64,000 nucleotides of DNA, from the NCBI GenBank assembly GCA_027886175.1, contig JAJNNQ010000026.1, positions 21,110,001 through 21,174,000 of the forward strand, given 5' to 3'. The stretch is from Phylloscopus collybita (taxonomy: Eukaryota; Chordata; Aves; Passeriformes; Phylloscopidae). Positions 32,601 through 46,100 of the stretch are shown piece by piece. Both the position numbers and the translations under genes were made by a program. Numbering within the stretch: the first letter of the stretch is position 1; every line of letters begins with the position of its first letter. The notes beneath the pieces were generated by a model. It did no database searches and had not been told where the DNA came from. It saw only the letters and a program-made list of their open reading frames with translations.

Positions 32601-35600
32601 AGGGGCATGCAGAGGAACTCACATAGGGAAAAAGTGACAAGAAAATCTGGGGCCTGAAGCCCTAAAGAGATCATGAAAAACTAGCTGCATGGGTCAAAGG
32701 TGATGCCCAGCCTTTCCCCCCTAAATAGTGGCACAGGAGCAAAATATTTTTTAATCTCAATAATTTACGACTGCCTCCAGCTATCTAGTGTGTTCTGCAA
32801 TTTGCATGGTGAAGAATATGCACCAGAGAAAATTTCTGCCATTATCTGTAGCTGCTAAAGATAGAGTAACTAAATCAGGGAGGTTCAGAATCACGAACAG
32901 CTGACACTTGGACACAGCCTCAGCTTTGACTTGGGTCTTTGCACATCTTCTGAATCAGGAAATGATCTGAACTATTACAGCAATGAAGACTGTGGGTCAA
33001 CTGATTGGCATGACTCTCCTCATTCTTCAGGGAGTAAAGAAAAGGTGAAAAACATGTAACTTTATTTTGACTTCACATTGTGAAATGTCTTGTTAGTTTA
33101 CACTAACTCTGCACCAATGGTCCAGACCAGCACCCACTTGCCTCATCAATTAAAGCAATCTGGTAACTTCTTTCCCCATTATCTTCCTAATTTCTGAAAT
33201 AATGCTAATTAAAAGTCAGCTGGCAAACCATCTCTGTTGTGAGATGGTTGCCTTAGAACTAAGCTTGAAGAACAGACAGTAATTGCTTTCCTGAGAGGCA
33301 CCATCCATCTGTGCAATTGCTACAGGGCATTGGATACACAATGCCACACTTGTTTTTATCGATGAGGAGGAGGTGCACTTACTGAATCCAGATTTACAAG
33401 GTCTGAATTCACACAGAGGATTTTAAAAGCTGAGACTGTATTCGTCACAACAAGTACCATGATGCTTTCTCTTGCAAGTAAGTCATATCTGTTCCCACTG
33501 ACAATATAGGCATATGAATATTAGATTCCTTAATTCCATTAAGAGTTTAATTCTGCAGCCAACTGTCTGTATTGAAAAGCGAGCATTATAAATGAGGCAG
33601 ACCTTCTACATTTTGTGAATTTGTAAAAGCAGGGTGTGATTGCTCTGTACAAAGAACTATTGTATTATCATAAGCTTCTGTGACCTCAAACCTTATCTAG
33701 AATAAATAATTTGTAGCTGAACGAGACAGCCTACAAAGCATACAAGCCCTACTCTGAACTGACTTTAGGTAATTACCTAACATATTTATACACTCATCTC
33801 ATACATTTATACAACCTGCACAAAGAAATAAATAGTAGTTCAGTATCACATTACCTAGGATAGTTCCCTGAGACTTGTAAGAACATACTCTGATGCATCA
33901 GACCTTTGTGAAAAAACTGAACCCGTGTCACACAGCTGTTCTGCTTCCCAGAGAAACGGGAGGTTTGGGGAGTAACTCCCTCTTTGTGGGCTCCTGCTGT
34001 ATGTTTCTTAGTGTGCATCCCCCCAACTCTGCATGCTGACCTTTGTGATTCCCATTCTTACTGCCTGAGCTCCCTTCTTAAAAGGGACCTTTAAAATCAG
34101 TTCTTCAAGGATCTTACTGTTAAAAATAAGAGGCTATATTGACTGAAAGGCTTGAATTCTTCTAAACTGAGGGGAAATGCAGGATACATTTCTCTCAGGT
34201 ATCAAGTGCTATGTATACCAGATGCAGTTATACATACATACATACATACATGCATACATATAAAAATACCTAACTAGGGTGGTCCAGAACACAGAGGAAG
34301 TAGCTTAATCTCCCTTTGCAGATAACTGAAAAATGCAGGAACATTTAAATCATGATTTGTTGGGTGTACAGCTAACATCTATTCCAGGCAAGAGGAGCTC
34401 CCAGTTCTCTCCTTTATATCAATTATAAAGTGAGCCTCAGGAATCAGCTCAGAAATCTGTATCCATAGTCTGCAAGGGTTCAGCAGAATTCTGCCCATAT
34501 GTTTACTCTGACTTGGCCTTTCTTTCACAGTAAAAACCCTTTCGATTGAAAAATTATTCATTTATCAAACCTTATGATTGTCATTAATTTTGTAATATTT
34601 TTTGCACCAAAAGGGCCTACATGCTACTTTGCTCTGAAGCTAGGTGTATCTATCAGAGTTTTCATCTAAAGATAACTAGAGAAAAAAGTACACATAAATT
34701 TGAGTAAAAACTTTCAGCACAGATTCAGTGTGGATTAAATAACAAAATCTTTGTTGCAGCAGTGTTCAGGCAAACTTTCAGTTTCTATGTGCTTCAGCTG
34801 AGCATGTTTATTTTTTCACCAAGTTAGATCATATGACAGGATACACAAGCTACATGAAGTGCTGCCAGCATGTAGCGTTTGACTGCAATTTTGCTACTAT
34901 ATTTGGTGTTTGGTTTTAAAAACCCACAAGTTCTAGTACAAAATGGCTTCTTCCTGGAAAAGTCTAAACAAAAGGCAGATGAAAAATCCAAAGGGTATTT
35001 TTAACCAGAGGCAGGAAGACGAGGGAGGCTGCTGCTTCAGGACTGGCAACACTGACTGTGCAAGAGCTTTGCAGTGCCAGCTCCTCATGAGCCCCAAGCA
35101 GCTGCTGAGATGTGGGGTTGGGAATTAATCCCCAGATCTCTAACTGTATGCTGACTACCTTGCAGGAATCAGCAGTTTCATTTGGCAGCATTTAGGTCCT
35201 GCAGCTCTGGCTTTTAACTAATAGTACATCTGAAAATGAAAGCAGTCTTGTACTGCTAACTCTGCACAGTACCTCATGGCAATTCCCCCAGCTCCCAGCC
35301 AGGCCACTCTGTAGCTTACTTAAATGGGGAAAATGTGTACCTCCTTTAAGGGTATTTCTCTTGCTTTAAGACTATTCAGCTTATTTTCAATAGTGCTTAG
35401 CTGTCATACAGTTGGAGTGACCATATATCTTTTTTTAGCTGAAAGCCCAATTTTCATATTAACTGCAGGTGCTTCCTCCTTGAACTATATAAAATGATAC
35501 TGTAAGTGCATCCAAGGGTCAAAAGCCAGAGACCAGAAGGCAAAGCTAAGCTCCACACTAAGCTTAAGTAGTTCATAATAACTACCACTTTATACTATTC

Positions 35601-36739
35601 ATGTTATAATACAACTTCAAAAATTATCTGCAACAAGAATAGATTCCAGAACTTTTTACATGGAAATCCAGATTTCTGAATGGAAAATACCTCTCTCCTA
35701 CTTTGTGGAAGGACATGATTTAGTGACACATTGTCCCAATGCCTTTCTCCATCTGCACAGCAAGGTGGCTCTGGAGGATAAGGAAAGATGGGGCATACTT
35801 ATGACCAAAATAGTTTGTGAACCCGACAGCCAGTGCCTACAGCTCACCGTCTCAAGTGGTCAGATCAACCATTCTTAGCTAGAAATGCTGAAATGCTATC
35901 AAGAGTTGTTGGCCATTTAATGTACCCTAGGGTGATTTTGTTGTAAAAGGGAACCCCAAGGTCTGATGCCATCTTTTCCCATCTCTGTACATTGATGACC
36001 CTTTATATTATCGATAGTGCTTTGTCCTGTTAAAAGGACAATCACTTTGCCCCTTGGAAAATTCAGCTAGTTGTTCAGAAGGAGTAAAGTTGCTTTCTTT
36101 ACTAATTGCTGTTATCACGTCACTGTGCAACAGAACAGAAAACGAAAGTCTAACACACTGTTTTGTAATACTGGGAACATGCTGAGGTGAAAAATATGTA
36201 CGTACTCAAATGTTTCGATTTACAACTGTTTGCCATTGCTGTTCAATCAAAGTGAGAAGAAGAGAACTCAGACATCAAAACAAAAAATTAATTTTTGAAA
36301 GATAATTATGAAGAATATAAAAGTAACATGAAATTAAGAACAATTCATTTCACAGATGAAATTAGGGACAATGTGATCTAGATATAAGCTTCAAACTTAT
36401 GCTGAAGACAAGTACTTAAGAGGTTGTTTCTTATTTACAGGTTGTACTGAAACAAAAGGGAATGGAGACTGGTGAGATTCTGACCACTTTAATTCAGATA
36501 TTCTCTTAGCTGTATGTTCTTGAAAGTTTTTTCCCAAGCGTATTACACATATAACCAGGTGGAAGAGAAACAATTGTAAATGCAGGTATCTCTCTCTTAC
36601 TGTAGTATGGAAAAGGTGGCAATCAAGTCAAGCTCTTGCTGATAATTCTTGCCTAAAATAATAATCATTGCAATATGACACCATTTCAGTCTTTCATGAT
36701 CCTGAAAACCAACAAACAAGATGCTACGAAGTCTTACAG
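29606..36739. other. Intergenic DNA between RRAGD and UBE2J1
   Basis: No supported gene. It contains an (ATAC)n microsatellite near 34231, a short (ATTAAGC)n repeat near 31570-31595 and moderately GC-richer stretches (about 29930-30950 and 31400-32200) that may be decayed repeats, although I cannot name a family. The longest non-CpG ORF here (30545-30925, 126 codons) has no recognisable domain or codon signature. Confidence 0.5.
34231..34261 (+). repeat. (ATAC)n microsatellite
   Basis: Tandem ATAC units with one GCATAC interruption are visible, in intergenic DNA. Confidence 0.88.
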
Positions 36740-37046
36740 CGAGGTCTGTTGGGCGGGGCGTGCGTTGGGTCTGTGGGGTCCTGGAAGCCCCTTTTGCAAG
36801 CCCCCAGTTTTCAAACCCACCTCGCCCCATCGACTCTGCGGCCGGGGCGGAGCCGAGCCGGGGACGCAGAAGGGGCATTTTCACATTCATTTCGCGCAGC
36901 CACCGCGGCCCGGGCGCCGCACCCCCACGTCCCCTCCCCGCAGCACCACGTCCCCTCCCGGCTGCGGTTCCGGGGCCGGGCCCGGGGCGGTGCCGGCGCG
37001 GCAGGTGCCTCCCCCCGCGGTCACGGCGGGGCTGTCGCCGCCGCTG

Positions 37047-37054
37047 CCACGTCA
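37047..37054 (-). promoter_or_regulatory. UBE2J1: UPRE-type element (TGACGTGG on minus strand)
   Basis: The eight bases equal the TGACGTGG core bound by XBP1s/ATF6 in the unfolded protein response. They lie 108-115 bp upstream of the UBE2J1 ATG, within the CpG island. UBE2J1 works in ER-associated degradation, so the placement is sensible, but binding is inferred from an 8-bp match. Confidence 0.45.
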
Positions 37055-37161
37055 GGGGAGTGTCCCGAGGCGAGGCGGGCTGGGCCGGGGCCGGCCTTCC
37101 TCCTCCGCCCCCTGCCCCGCCGCCGGAGCCGCCGCGGAGGGAGCGAGCGGTGCCCGCTGCC

Positions 37162-37192
37162 ATGGAGGCCCGGTACAACCTCAAGAGCCCGG
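37162..37192 (+). CDS. UBE2J1: UBE2J1 coding exon 1
   Basis: Encodes MEARYNLKSP plus one base of codon 11, ending G|GTAGGC. The ATG sits in a strong context (GCCATGG). Human has METRYNLKSP, so position 3 is the only difference. Confidence 0.96.
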
Positions 37193-40100
37193 GTAGGCGG
37201 CGGGGCCGGGTGGGGGCAGCGGCCGCGCCTTTACGGGCTGCCCGGGCCGCTGCGGGCGGGCCGGCGGGCGAGCGAGCCCACCCACCTCGGGGTGCCCGCT
37301 GATCGTGGAGGGACCGGGGCCGGGGCCAGGACCGCGGCAGGGAGGAGGGCCGGGGGCCGCGGCGGTGGGTTCCCTGCGCCGGGGCGGTGGCGGCATTCAG
37401 GCGGAGGCCGGCCGGGTTCGTTCGGTTCGCCTTCGCAGTGCGATGGCGTTGAAACCTTCCTCCGAGCTGTAACACCCTGACCGCCAGGTTTGTGTATGTG
37501 TCTCTCTGCCCACGCATTTTTGCCGGTTCGTGGAAACGTACCTTTGAATGTTTATTCGGGTGGCCGTGCCCTGTTCCTCCGGGTATCGCCTTCTCTCTGA
37601 ATAAGTGCGTGTGAGGGGACGGCTTGCCAGGGGTTACTTGGCCTGTGTGGCGTCAGTTTGTTTTGCAGAAGTGTTGCAGTACAGGCTCTGTTTACTTGTG
37701 TGTCTGTGTTTACATGTTTGGTTTGGCGTGTTTGCATGTCAAAATTCATGCCTGGGCTTTCTTTTGAATCCTTGAAGTGAGAGAGACGCCTCAAGAGATG
37801 TGGAGAAACAGCGCTGGAAGGGAAGGTTTTGATTTCTAGGAAGCAAATAGTGGCCAGGCCATGTCCCCCCGTATGGCTGTGTTGGAGCAGTGGCCTCTGA
37901 CCGGCTGTGCCAGGGCTTCACCTCCTGGGGGCTGCTTCTACCGCCGGAGGCCTGACACTGCCGGAGCAAAACCTCTTCCGCAGCTTGTAAGGGCTGGTAG
38001 GGTTTATGTGGGGGTTGCTGTCCTCCCCCTGCTTTCCCCTAACCGGGTGTTGAGAAGCAGGCATTATCAGCTTCATGCTATTGTGATGAACGGTGGCTTT
38101 ATTTTTTAATCATAGCGCCCTGTTACCAGCGTGAGAGGTGGGGAGAAACTGAACGCTAGGATGACTTGTACCTTACAAATGTCAGTGACATGCTTGTTTA
38201 CAAACATATCTCATGCGGATGATGTGTCTATTGCTAAATTATGTCCCTGAGCCTCACGCCCAAGTTGCATAGTTGCATAATTGAAAGATAAGAAGGATCA
38301 CTAAGCAAATGATGAACTTATTGTCATTTAAAACATCAGGAAAGAATACTTTTTTTAGGGAGAGATGCAGGATGTGTGGCATATGTGAATTTACTAGGCC
38401 ACACAAACATGCTCAGTGGTTGTGGTTCGCCACGTCATGGGAAACAGTGGTGGTGTGCTGTGTGACAAGCACCTGGGATCTGGGTGGAGAGGACAAATAT
38501 TTGTGGCTTAATTTAGAAATGTTCTTCTCTTTGTTGTTACTTGTCCCCCCTATATTACAGAGAAAATTATCTTTACTGGAATTGATTTTCAGCACCTGTT
38601 GGTGCTGAACCAGCTGTTCCATAGCAAAATGAACTTTATGTGGCAAAGATAAATAGTTCATTCAGTGGCTTAATATTATTTCTTCAGATTAAACATGTTT
38701 GGTTACCTGTTAATACATTAAACTATTCCTTGCCATTCAGATAGTGAAAGTTTGTAAATCATATAAGTAACTTTTAAAATTTCTATAATGATTTAAAACA
38801 TTGATTTCAATAGTCAGTATGTGTGAAATTGTTCACTGAACAGATGGGCAAAAAGGTGTTGAATAAATACAAAGAAATATTTTAAATAAATATTGTTTCT
38901 TAAGCAGTTGTCCGTTAAAGTGAGGTGATGGTAATTGTATATAGCCACTGCTTTTAGTCTGGCACTTTACTTGCTAACCAGGTAGATATGCATATGCAAT
39001 TACTTAATATTTCTGTGTATTTTTTACACATTTGTATCTTGTTCGGGTTACATGTGCAGTTTAGTGATGGTATCTTACTCTTGCCATTCAACTGAAGGCT
39101 TATGATGGAACTGTAGAATATTCTAATATTAAGGTGGTTTCAATTAATGTAAACACACTAAAATACATAAGAACACTGTATTTTCTATTTCAAGGGGTTG
39201 TGTCATCTGTGGACTGAGGGGATTACTTTGGTAACTGAGCCCTCTCGGGCTTTAGAATAAGTAGCTGTCCTTGTGCCTGTTGTTCTTGCTTTGCCTTTAA
39301 TAGAGGAAGAACCAAGCTGCTAACCTTTAGGTCAGCTTTAGGGATTTGGAACATGCTATCTTGAGACAGAGTGGAAAAAGTAATCATTTTGTACCTGTAC
39401 AAGAGGCTTCTACTGTTGAAATCTGCTTTTGGATTTCAGCAAACTGCAAACAGTGACTTTGTCTGCTCAGTAGCTTTTAAAAGGGCAAATCCTACTAATG
39501 CTTTTAGTGTAAGTCGCTTTAATGTAATGTTGTAGGTGAAAACACATTTTAAATAGCAAAATATTGTTAGAAGAAACGTGTGCCTTTATTGATCTTCATT
39601 TTAAGCCAAATTCTGCTCTAGAGTTGTGAAGGAGCTGAAGTTCATCTGTGGTTAATACCTGGATCCCTCTTCTCTGAGTATGCTAGACCAGATTGATGAG
39701 TGGGGATCAGTTAGGCTCTCCGTTGCCTTGCCGTACTTTCTGCGTGCTCTCAAGCAGACCACAAAAGAGCAATATTGCTACACATCTTTGTTCTGCTGCT
39801 GAGTGCTCCTAGGCAATCTGTTCATCTTCTTCCTTATCCCTGTTTCTACAGCTAATTAATTTATCCAAACGTATCTGAAAGATGGTAGCTCTCCACAACA
39901 CAAAGCAGGTTGTTTCCCTGCACACCACATCTCTGTCGATGAGAGGAAGCGCAGCTCTGGCCCATCTGGGTTTGCCAAAGGTACAGGCTGTGGCCTGGGC
40001 AGGTCTGGGATGGCCAAGTAGCTCCTGTCACTTGCCCTCTGTAAGAGCAAGGATCCATGGGGGCATTCACCTGATGCCGTCTTCTCACACTGCCTATGAA

Positions 40101-43100
40101 CTTGAGTTTCTTTTTATTTCTTCCCCAAAAGACTGTTAATTTTGGAAGGGGTGAAATTTCACACTCCACACTTCAGGTTTCTTTGTATTTCTTCAGTAAG
40201 GCAAAGCCTTGTAAGCTGTTGCTTCATATTTTTGTGTGTATTTTTTGCAGTTGTAAAAGGGCAAGCTATTTTGTGTCTTAGGATTCCAAAATGGATTAGT
40301 CAATGTATATCAGCCTGCTGATAAACCTCTCCCATCAATATTAAAGCTCAGCTGACTAAAGCATGTACTTCATCTTCTTCATGCCTCAGGGACATCCCTA
40401 TTTTCAGAAATTTATAGGACAGCTACTTGGAATCATCTCTTTACTTTTTTCCCCCCAAGAGCTGTGACCCTTAGCCTGCTGTAAGGTCAGACACCGAGTC
40501 TTGTAGTCACTGCTCTTGTAGTGACAATGTCTTGCTTTTGCATAGGGTATGACCAGGCCTCTGAGTGGGTATTAGCACAGACACTTGAATTATCAACAGC
40601 CACTTACAGAGCCCACAAACAGCTGTGGTGTTTAGTTTTTTGGGGAGCAGAGTTTGTTTTGCTTTCAGCTGACCACCCCTTTGAGAATTTGATTAGCAGG
40701 GGCACTGGAGGCCCAGGGAGAGCACGTGGAGAGAGGCATGGCATGCTGTGCTGCATTTGTTGCCCAGGGGCACTGCTTTGGGATCCTGGAGGCATAGGGA
40801 ACATAATAATGCTGAGATTGTTATCCTCTTAGCTGTCATCTTCAATATGATTGCTGCTTTTTCTACAAACGTTACTTCTTTCTCCACTGCATATTTTGTA
40901 GAAGTAAGTGTTTCGTGCCAGCAAGCAGGCATCAGTTCATTGTTAACAAAACAGAGCTAATAGGAAATAGCCAGTAGCTGTTATGCTGCTTAGTACCTTC
41001 CGTGTATGAAATAAGGATAGATTGTTTAAAAATAAGAAGTTGAACATGTTAAAAATTTATTAAGGCTGAAGGCGTTGTTTGATCTTAGCATGTTCAGCAA
41101 GCACCTTGCATTTTGTAAGCTTTTCCTCCCTTTGTGTTGACTGAACAATTGTTTTCAATTGCAACTACAAGAAGAGTACTGTACTTCCTGCTGCCCTGAG
41201 GGAAATGAGAACTAAAGGTTGGCTGTTTCTGAGGGTGAGAGGAAAGCAAGACTTGACTAATTAAAAGTTTTTTGGGTTTTTTTTTATAGTTGTTAATACT
41301 TTATACAAGTAGAGGAGCCTTGTTGGTCATGTGAAAGAATGTACATGAGGCTGTGAAGATGTAAAGCAGCTATTCAGGAGGCTTATGGGTCTTGAGAAAG
41401 GATGTATCTGAGACGCTGAGGGTGGAAAACAGCTGTCCTATTTCATGGCAAATGGTGTAGCAGAAGTCAAAGGAACTGCCAAAGGAATGTCCTGGTCTTG
41501 GCTGGGATGGAGTTAATTTTCTTCCTAGTAGCTGCTTCAATCCAGTGGTTTGGATTTATTTCTATTATTTTTAGGTCACAAGTGATCACACATCATTCAC
41601 AGTTTCTAAGCTGTCCAGGAGAATCATATCCACAAGGTGACACACAGGTCCTAGTGACACTGTGCAGATTGCTGTGAACTTGTTACAAGTTGCTGTATGT
41701 TTAGATTTAATTAACCATTCTCTAAACAGTACTGCAAAAAAAAAAAAAAAATTGAAAAAATACCATTTTCCATATCAAAGAGCTGCTGTGATTCTTTGCT
41801 TTAAATATATTTTCTTACATGCGTCAATCACCACATCACCTTAAGCGGTTTTTTAGTTGGGTTTTTTTTTTTTTTTTTTTTACTTAAAATATCAGTGCTC
41901 ATCGGGTGTTGTCATTTTACAAGAAATCTTAGGTACTTCACACATAAACTTAATCCTGATGGGTTTTTTTAGTGATGTGATCCATTCTTTATGCAGCAGA
42001 ACCACTGACAGTGTGATTCATTGTTATTTTTCCCCTTACAAGAAATTTAAACATTACCTTTAGTAAATGAAATTTTCTTTTAAATGCCAGTTTGGGTTCC
42101 CAGGTGCCTTGGGCTGCTGCAGGGACTGGTGATTCAGCCAGTGACTCTTGTGACCTCTGAAGTCACTTGATGGTTACACCAGCCTTAGGTCAGGCACTCT
42201 TGGCTCAATGGTCAGGTATAGAGTGAAGTATAGAAAACAAAGCTGGCTGGATTTAAGAAGACCCTCCCAAAACGTCATCCATGACACACGCATGTAATTG
42301 AAGGGACTTGATGCTTGTCTCAAATGGTTTATGTGATTTCATTTTAATTTTTTTTTCAACTATTATTGTCTAATATTTTTCCTAATTGTATATAGTAGCC
42401 TCACAAATAGAAAAACACAAAACAAAGATGACTTGTGCTTTACTAATCACTTAAGTGGATTGAGTAGTTAAAAAAGTTTCTCTGAGATGAAGGGTTTTAT
42501 GAGAGTTTTACTTTCATTGGAAAACCTGTATTCAATAAGTAAATTGCATCCTTACTTATGCTTTTTTGGTCAGTGGAGCCATAGGGAAACAGTTACTACT
42601 TCTGAGTAGACCTCTAAATCTTGCTTAAAGTGAAAAAAAAAAAAAAAATAGCAGCCATAAATAAAAAGGTAGGAAACATTTGCCAAAGCAGTAAAAGCTG
42701 TCAGGTTGTTTTATTCTTCTTTCCCCAGCTTACATAAGTCAGCTTGAAAGATTGAGAGATCTCTAGTTTTACACCAGCTATTCTGGATTTGATTATTTAT
42801 CTGTTCATTATGTACTTTCTTTTTCAAAAAGTAGAACTGAAATTTCAAACTGAATGAATTCTCAAATGAAGTTTGAGAATTCATTTCAGAATGAAAAGGT
42901 TGCTATACATTTGAGGAAGATACTGTCATGCGCTTTTTTTTTTTTTTTTTTTAAGAAAAGTCATAATGATTTACTGAGAAAACACCACCAATGTTCAAAT
43001 CCTATCATCTCTTTAAGCAATTACACTGACGTTTACAGAGACTGATCACTTGCATTTTCTGTGTCCAGAAGGTTTCCCCAGCCACTAGGTGCAGACTTGT

Positions 43101-46100
43101 CTGGTTGGGCACATAGCAGAGTACTTGAATGTGACCTGTAGCTATATTCAAAAGGAGCAGTTGTGTGGAGTTTCAGGGTAGCTTGAAGTAAATGATGATG
43201 AAAGTGGAATTTGACTGGACGTGATTTTCGGCAGAAATAAATCTAGGGATCACATACGCATATATTGTACAAATTTTGCTCATTAATTGCTATTCCACCA
43301 CCACTCAATCCTAAAGCAAGCTGGTGGCTTTAAATTTGTTTCTCAGATTTTTAATATCCATATTTTGCTTTTCAGGAAATTTGGGGAAGTTCAGTGTTAC
43401 ACAAGAGGAAGATTGTCAGGCAGAGAGCCTTTAATCTGTAGTATTCTGTCTTTACTCCACAGAGCAGTAGAGAGCTCCCACACCTCCTGTAATCTCTAGT
43501 CCAGAAACTTCATTTCTTCAGGATTTAATTTTGATGAATATTGATAAAGTGTTGCTGAGTGGATCTGTGAAAGTGTGGTTATTTTTCATGTGGATGGTTA
43601 TGTCACATTAAAAAATAACTTGATTATTTTGTCTCTAAAACCTGTCTTGACTTCAGTGTCTTGACTTTTTTTTTGGCTGAATTAGTGATACTCTTTGACT
43701 TTATTGTCAGTCTGCAACTCTTTATTTCAAATGAGCCCAAACCATTCTGATTTTTCAGAATTGCCATTGCCAAATGCTTACTCAGTGACTCAGTGTGACT
43801 TAAGTGGGTTGAAATACCATGACTTGTTGCAGGCAGACTTTGTGAGTTATGCTTGTTTCTTCCACCAGTTTTTGGTAGCGAAAGGAGGAACCGTTTCATG
43901 AATACTGCAGCAGTTCTTAAAGAAGAAACAAATTTCATGCTTTCTTCACTGGATCACACATTCTCAGAATGAATCTTTACCATTCCAGGCTTTTCTTGTC
44001 AGCCTCTCAGTTGGTATTTATCTTTCAGCAATGTGGGAAGAGAAACACAAAATGGTTTGGGTTGGTGGGGATCTTTAAAGGTCATGTAGTTCAGCTTCCC
44101 TTCCTCAGGCAGGGACACCTTCTGCTAGATCACAGCTCAAAGCTCTGTCCAACTTGACCTTTGGTGCTTCCAGGCATGAGGCATCCACAACCTCTCTGGG
44201 CAACTTGTTCCAGTGTCTCATTGCCTTCACTGCAGAGAATTCCTTCCATATGTCCAATCTAAACTTACTCTCTTTGAGTTTAAAACCATTCCCTCTTCTC
44301 ACTACAGACTGTGGTAAAAAGGTACTTTGTTCTTACAAGCATATTCTAGGTATTGAAAGGTCACGGTAAGGTCTCCCCAGAGCCTTTTCTTCATGCTGAA
44401 CAACCCCAGCCCTCAGCCTTTCTGTGTACACATGTGCTTCTTAGAATCATGGAATAATAGAAACACTTGGATTGGAGGGCACCTTAAAGGTCACCTACTT
44501 CCAACCCTCATGCCATGGGCAGGGACACCTTTCACTAGACCAAGTTGCTCAGCTCCATCCAACCTGGCCTGGAACACTTCCAGGGACGGGGCATCCACAG
44601 CCTCACTCACCTCACCATACTCACAGGAAAGAAATTCTTCCTAATATCTAATCTAAATCTACTCTCTTTCAGTTTGAAGCCATTCCCCTAGCTTGTTGCT
44701 GCATGCTGTTATAAAAGTCCCTCTCCCATCTTTCTTGTATGCTCTCTTCAGGTGTTGGAAGGCTGAAGTTAGGTTACCTGATTGATTTTTAAGATGTCCT
44801 GGTTTGCTTAATACTGAAAACTTCTTATAAGCAAATTATCTCTATGATATATGAGTGCTAAGTTAGATTTTGCTATGTTTCATGCCTCAAGAGTGGAATA
44901 GTATTACGCTCTAATAGCTTTCCCTCGGTGAGCATTGATGACTGCACGCGATGCTGTTATGGGTCAGTGTATTTCTTTTCTGTCTTGGTCCCTCAGCTGG
45001 GAAATCTCAGCTGTCTGCCTTGTCCGTGACTGCTCTGTCTTTATTAGGTTTTGTTACATACATTCTCAGTTTTCTCATGGTCACTGTTTTGCTTCATGGA
45101 GTGTTCACTCCTGAATTAGCTCATCCTGGTGTGTGCCACTCTTCTTTTAAAGGGAAATGTCCAGCCTTGTTTGCTGTGAAGCAATGCTGGGTCCAAAGCC
45201 TTTTCTGGTCCAGACTGGTTTTCTTGTTATTCCTCTCTAATGAACTGGTAAGCCTTAATGAAGATGAAAGAGACAAACTGTTATTCAGCAGAGCCTGAAT
45301 GCTGCTAGCTGTGACATAACCTGTTGGGATCTGTAGGGTGTTCAATTGACACCGCCCTGTGGCAGCAGCATAACTGAGGTAATTGGCAGCGGCACATTTC
45401 CACGTAATCAGTTTTCTGTTTGGGTTGCAAAAGAAGTGAAATTCTCAAACTTTGAGCTGTTGTTTATAGCTGCTGAAAAGTGTGAGGTAGGAAAAGAACT
45501 TTTCACAGTAGATTGAAAGGAAAATTCCTCTGTGGGGAGGTTAGAGTTTTTTATTAGACATTAATGTGTGGTGCACATGAGGGCACCTGAAGTATAAGTG
45601 ATGTAACAGAGCTTGCAAAAGTGGCCACAAGAAGGAGATGCAGAAAATACAGATGATGTTGGTATTTCTGAAGTGGAAGGTTAAAGAAGGTTGCTAATGA
45701 CTATCCTGAAGTTATGATAGAAAAATACCTGGGTGTTCACACTCAGTGGCAAGTTCCAACTGCAGAGGCCCTGGTAAATTTTTCTGGCTGGACATCTAAT
45801 ATAAAACTTCATCTCCTTTTACTGGTGATGTGTTGTTTTCTCTCAAGTATTACCGTGACCTCCCTAGGGAGTTGTTATGTAATTGTCATGGGAGGTGTCA
45901 GGATAAAGCTTTTCAGCAATTGTTAAAGATGCACATGATGGTCCTGTATCATAAAATATCAAGGTTGTTAGCCTTGGAAGTCTTGTAGTCTGAAACTCTG
46001 TTAATGATATGTATGTTTTTCCTCCTGTCTGGTGCAATTACTAATATAAAACTGCTTTAGTCCTACTGTTCAGTGTTGAGAAACTTTGTGACCATGCACA

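Larger units (their letters stand above)
36740..37440. promoter_or_regulatory. UBE2J1: CpG island 3, UBE2J1 promoter and exon 1
   Basis: GC- and CpG-rich interval with abrupt edges covering the 5' flank, exon 1 and the beginning of intron 1. GC boxes (GGGCGG type) are frequent and no TATA box is present. It contains CCACGTCA at 37047-37054, the reverse complement of the unfolded-protein-response element core TGACGTGG. Confidence 0.82.

Noticed and set aside
36597..37517. 306-codon minus-strand ORF and 270-codon plus-strand ORF at the UBE2J1 promoter
   Set aside because: Both overlap the CpG island, have promoter-like GC composition and no recognisable domain; exon 1 of UBE2J1 lies in a third frame.
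44797..44815. TGTCCTGGTTTGC as another LTR start
   Set aside because: Only about 11 bases match the avian LTR start and the following sequence does not continue the pattern.
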